NCBI RefSeq assembly: GCF_019550795.1
Contig: NZ_CP080545.1
Span: forward strand, 5,747,501 to 5,811,500
Reading direction: 5' to 3'
DNA length: 64,000 nt
Source: Paenibacillus sp. sptzw28
GTDB taxonomy: Bacteria; Bacillota; Bacilli; Paenibacillales; Paenibacillaceae
Position numbers and translations under genes: made by a program. Under the pieces are notes generated by a model that worked only from the letters and a program-made list of their open reading frames with translations, was not told the DNA's origin and ran no database searches. Every line of letters starts with the position of its first letter. The first letter of the stretch is position 1. This document shows positions 63,599-64,000 of the stretch, in pieces.

Positions 63599-63703
63599 CG
63601 TCGTATTCGGCAGCTGGCTGGCATCGCGGTATTGGTAGATCCGCATTAGCCCCTGTAGCATTGCGTCGCCACTTTTCAGTGGGTTTGCTATTGTCGTACG
63701 AGC
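63599..63703 (-). promoter_or_regulatory. Cyclic di-GMP-I (GEMM) riboswitch upstream of large SLH protein
   Basis: Read on the minus strand: ACAATAGCAAACC, P2 hairpin CCACTGAAAAGTGG capped by GAAA-like loop, CGACGCAATGC, a second arm (ATGCGG...CCGCGAT), and GCCAGCCAGCTGCCGAA. The closing stem P1 is TCGTA/TACGA. The layout is the same as at 28829-28918. The second-arm loop differs and the usual ACGCAAAGC reads ACGCAATGC. Confidence 0.9.
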
Positions 63704-63800
63704 TATTCGATTATTGAGGATTTTGTCGATACATCACAGTAAATACTGTATCTTGTCTAAAAATGGAATTCTATAGGTAATTGGCCCTAATTTTCATTCA

Positions 63801-63977
63801 TTGGTATTTGCGATCTTTGTCTCGCTGCTCGTGGGCTTCTTTACATCGGTACCGCGCTTCCTGTACGCCATCTACCAGTGGCGAAAATATGCACCGAAGC
63901 GGGAGCCAAGACAGGCATATAAAGCACCGCGACACCGTGGCAACAATGTCGATCGCTTCCAGCCGAGATCGCGTTAA
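63801..63977 (+). pseudogene. C-terminal fragment of a membrane protein
   Basis: The frame after a TAG at 63772 reads LVFAIFVSLLVGFFTSVPR, then FLYAIYQWRKYAPKREPRQA and a basic tail to TAA 63977. A hydrophobic segment followed by a long Arg/Lys/Pro tail is protein-like, but there is no ribosome site and TTG 63801 is the only possible start. It is read as the 3' remnant of a gene cut by rearrangement; a genuine small protein is the alternative. Confidence 0.4.
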
Positions 63978-64000
63978 GAAGTCATGAAAAAAGCCTCCTC

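Overview
The window looks like chromosomal DNA of a Paenibacillus-type Firmicute (Paenibacillaceae). The grounds are strong AGGAGG ribosome binding sites with many TTG/GTG starts, two secreted SLH-domain (S-layer homology) proteins, an AraR-type arabinose regulator with its palindromic operators, a B. subtilis-like FadN/FadA/FadE/FadF beta-oxidation set, a PerR-like box, and a range of plant-polysaccharide enzymes (PL9, GH78, GH95). No rRNA, tRNA, CRISPR array, prophage or complete insertion sequence was seen.

Layout. 1-6.6 kb is a cell-envelope region: a glycosyltransferase cut by the window edge and GalU on the minus strand, divergent from an O-antigen-ligase-like polymerase with a TPR-like tail and an SLH protein. 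6.7-12.6 kb holds sodA, a soluble chemoreceptor-like protein, a guanylate-kinase-like protein, an alpha/beta hydrolase and a large glycine-rich repeat protein. 12.7-16.7 kb is an arabinose locus (araR-araD-araB, no araA) with three AraR boxes. 16.8-26.5 kb is mixed housekeeping: a second GalU, YjbQ, a trxB-dps pair behind a PerR-like box, a VOC protein, an ABC-F ATPase, a short pyruvate kinase divergent from an AraC regulator, and a lipoprotein.

26.6-29 kb carries a PL9 pectate lyase gene behind a c-di-GMP-I riboswitch, an intrinsic terminator and five tandem 39-bp hairpin repeats; its signal peptide is out of frame with the mature protein. 29-35.4 kb looks more recently mixed: a HAD phosphatase, a Tn554-type tnpC remnant, an apparently leaderless MarR gene followed by an epoxide hydrolase, DoxX, a divergent SRAP protein and an acyltransferase. 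35.4-42.7 kb is a glycan island (GH95, SGNH esterase, AraC regulator, GH78). 43-45.3 kb has small membrane proteins and a methionine aminopeptidase.

45.3-58.8 kb is a fatty-acid beta-oxidation cluster. Thioesterase, acyl-CoA ligase, acyl-CoA dehydrogenase, thiolase, FadN and FadF lie on the minus strand, divergent from etfB-etfA. etfA is frameshifted at a run of five G. 59-64 kb has a membrane-anchored protein of unknown function, a 1157-residue SLH protein under a second c-di-GMP-I riboswitch plus terminator, and a gene fragment at the right edge.

How the genes fit together. Two surface or secreted proteins (a pectate lyase and an SLH protein) share the same class of c-di-GMP leader. With the rhamnosidase, fucosidase, esterase and arabinose genes, this suggests that attachment to and degradation of plant cell walls is linked to second-messenger state. 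The least expected structure is the five-copy hairpin array between the riboswitch terminator and the pectate lyase start codon.
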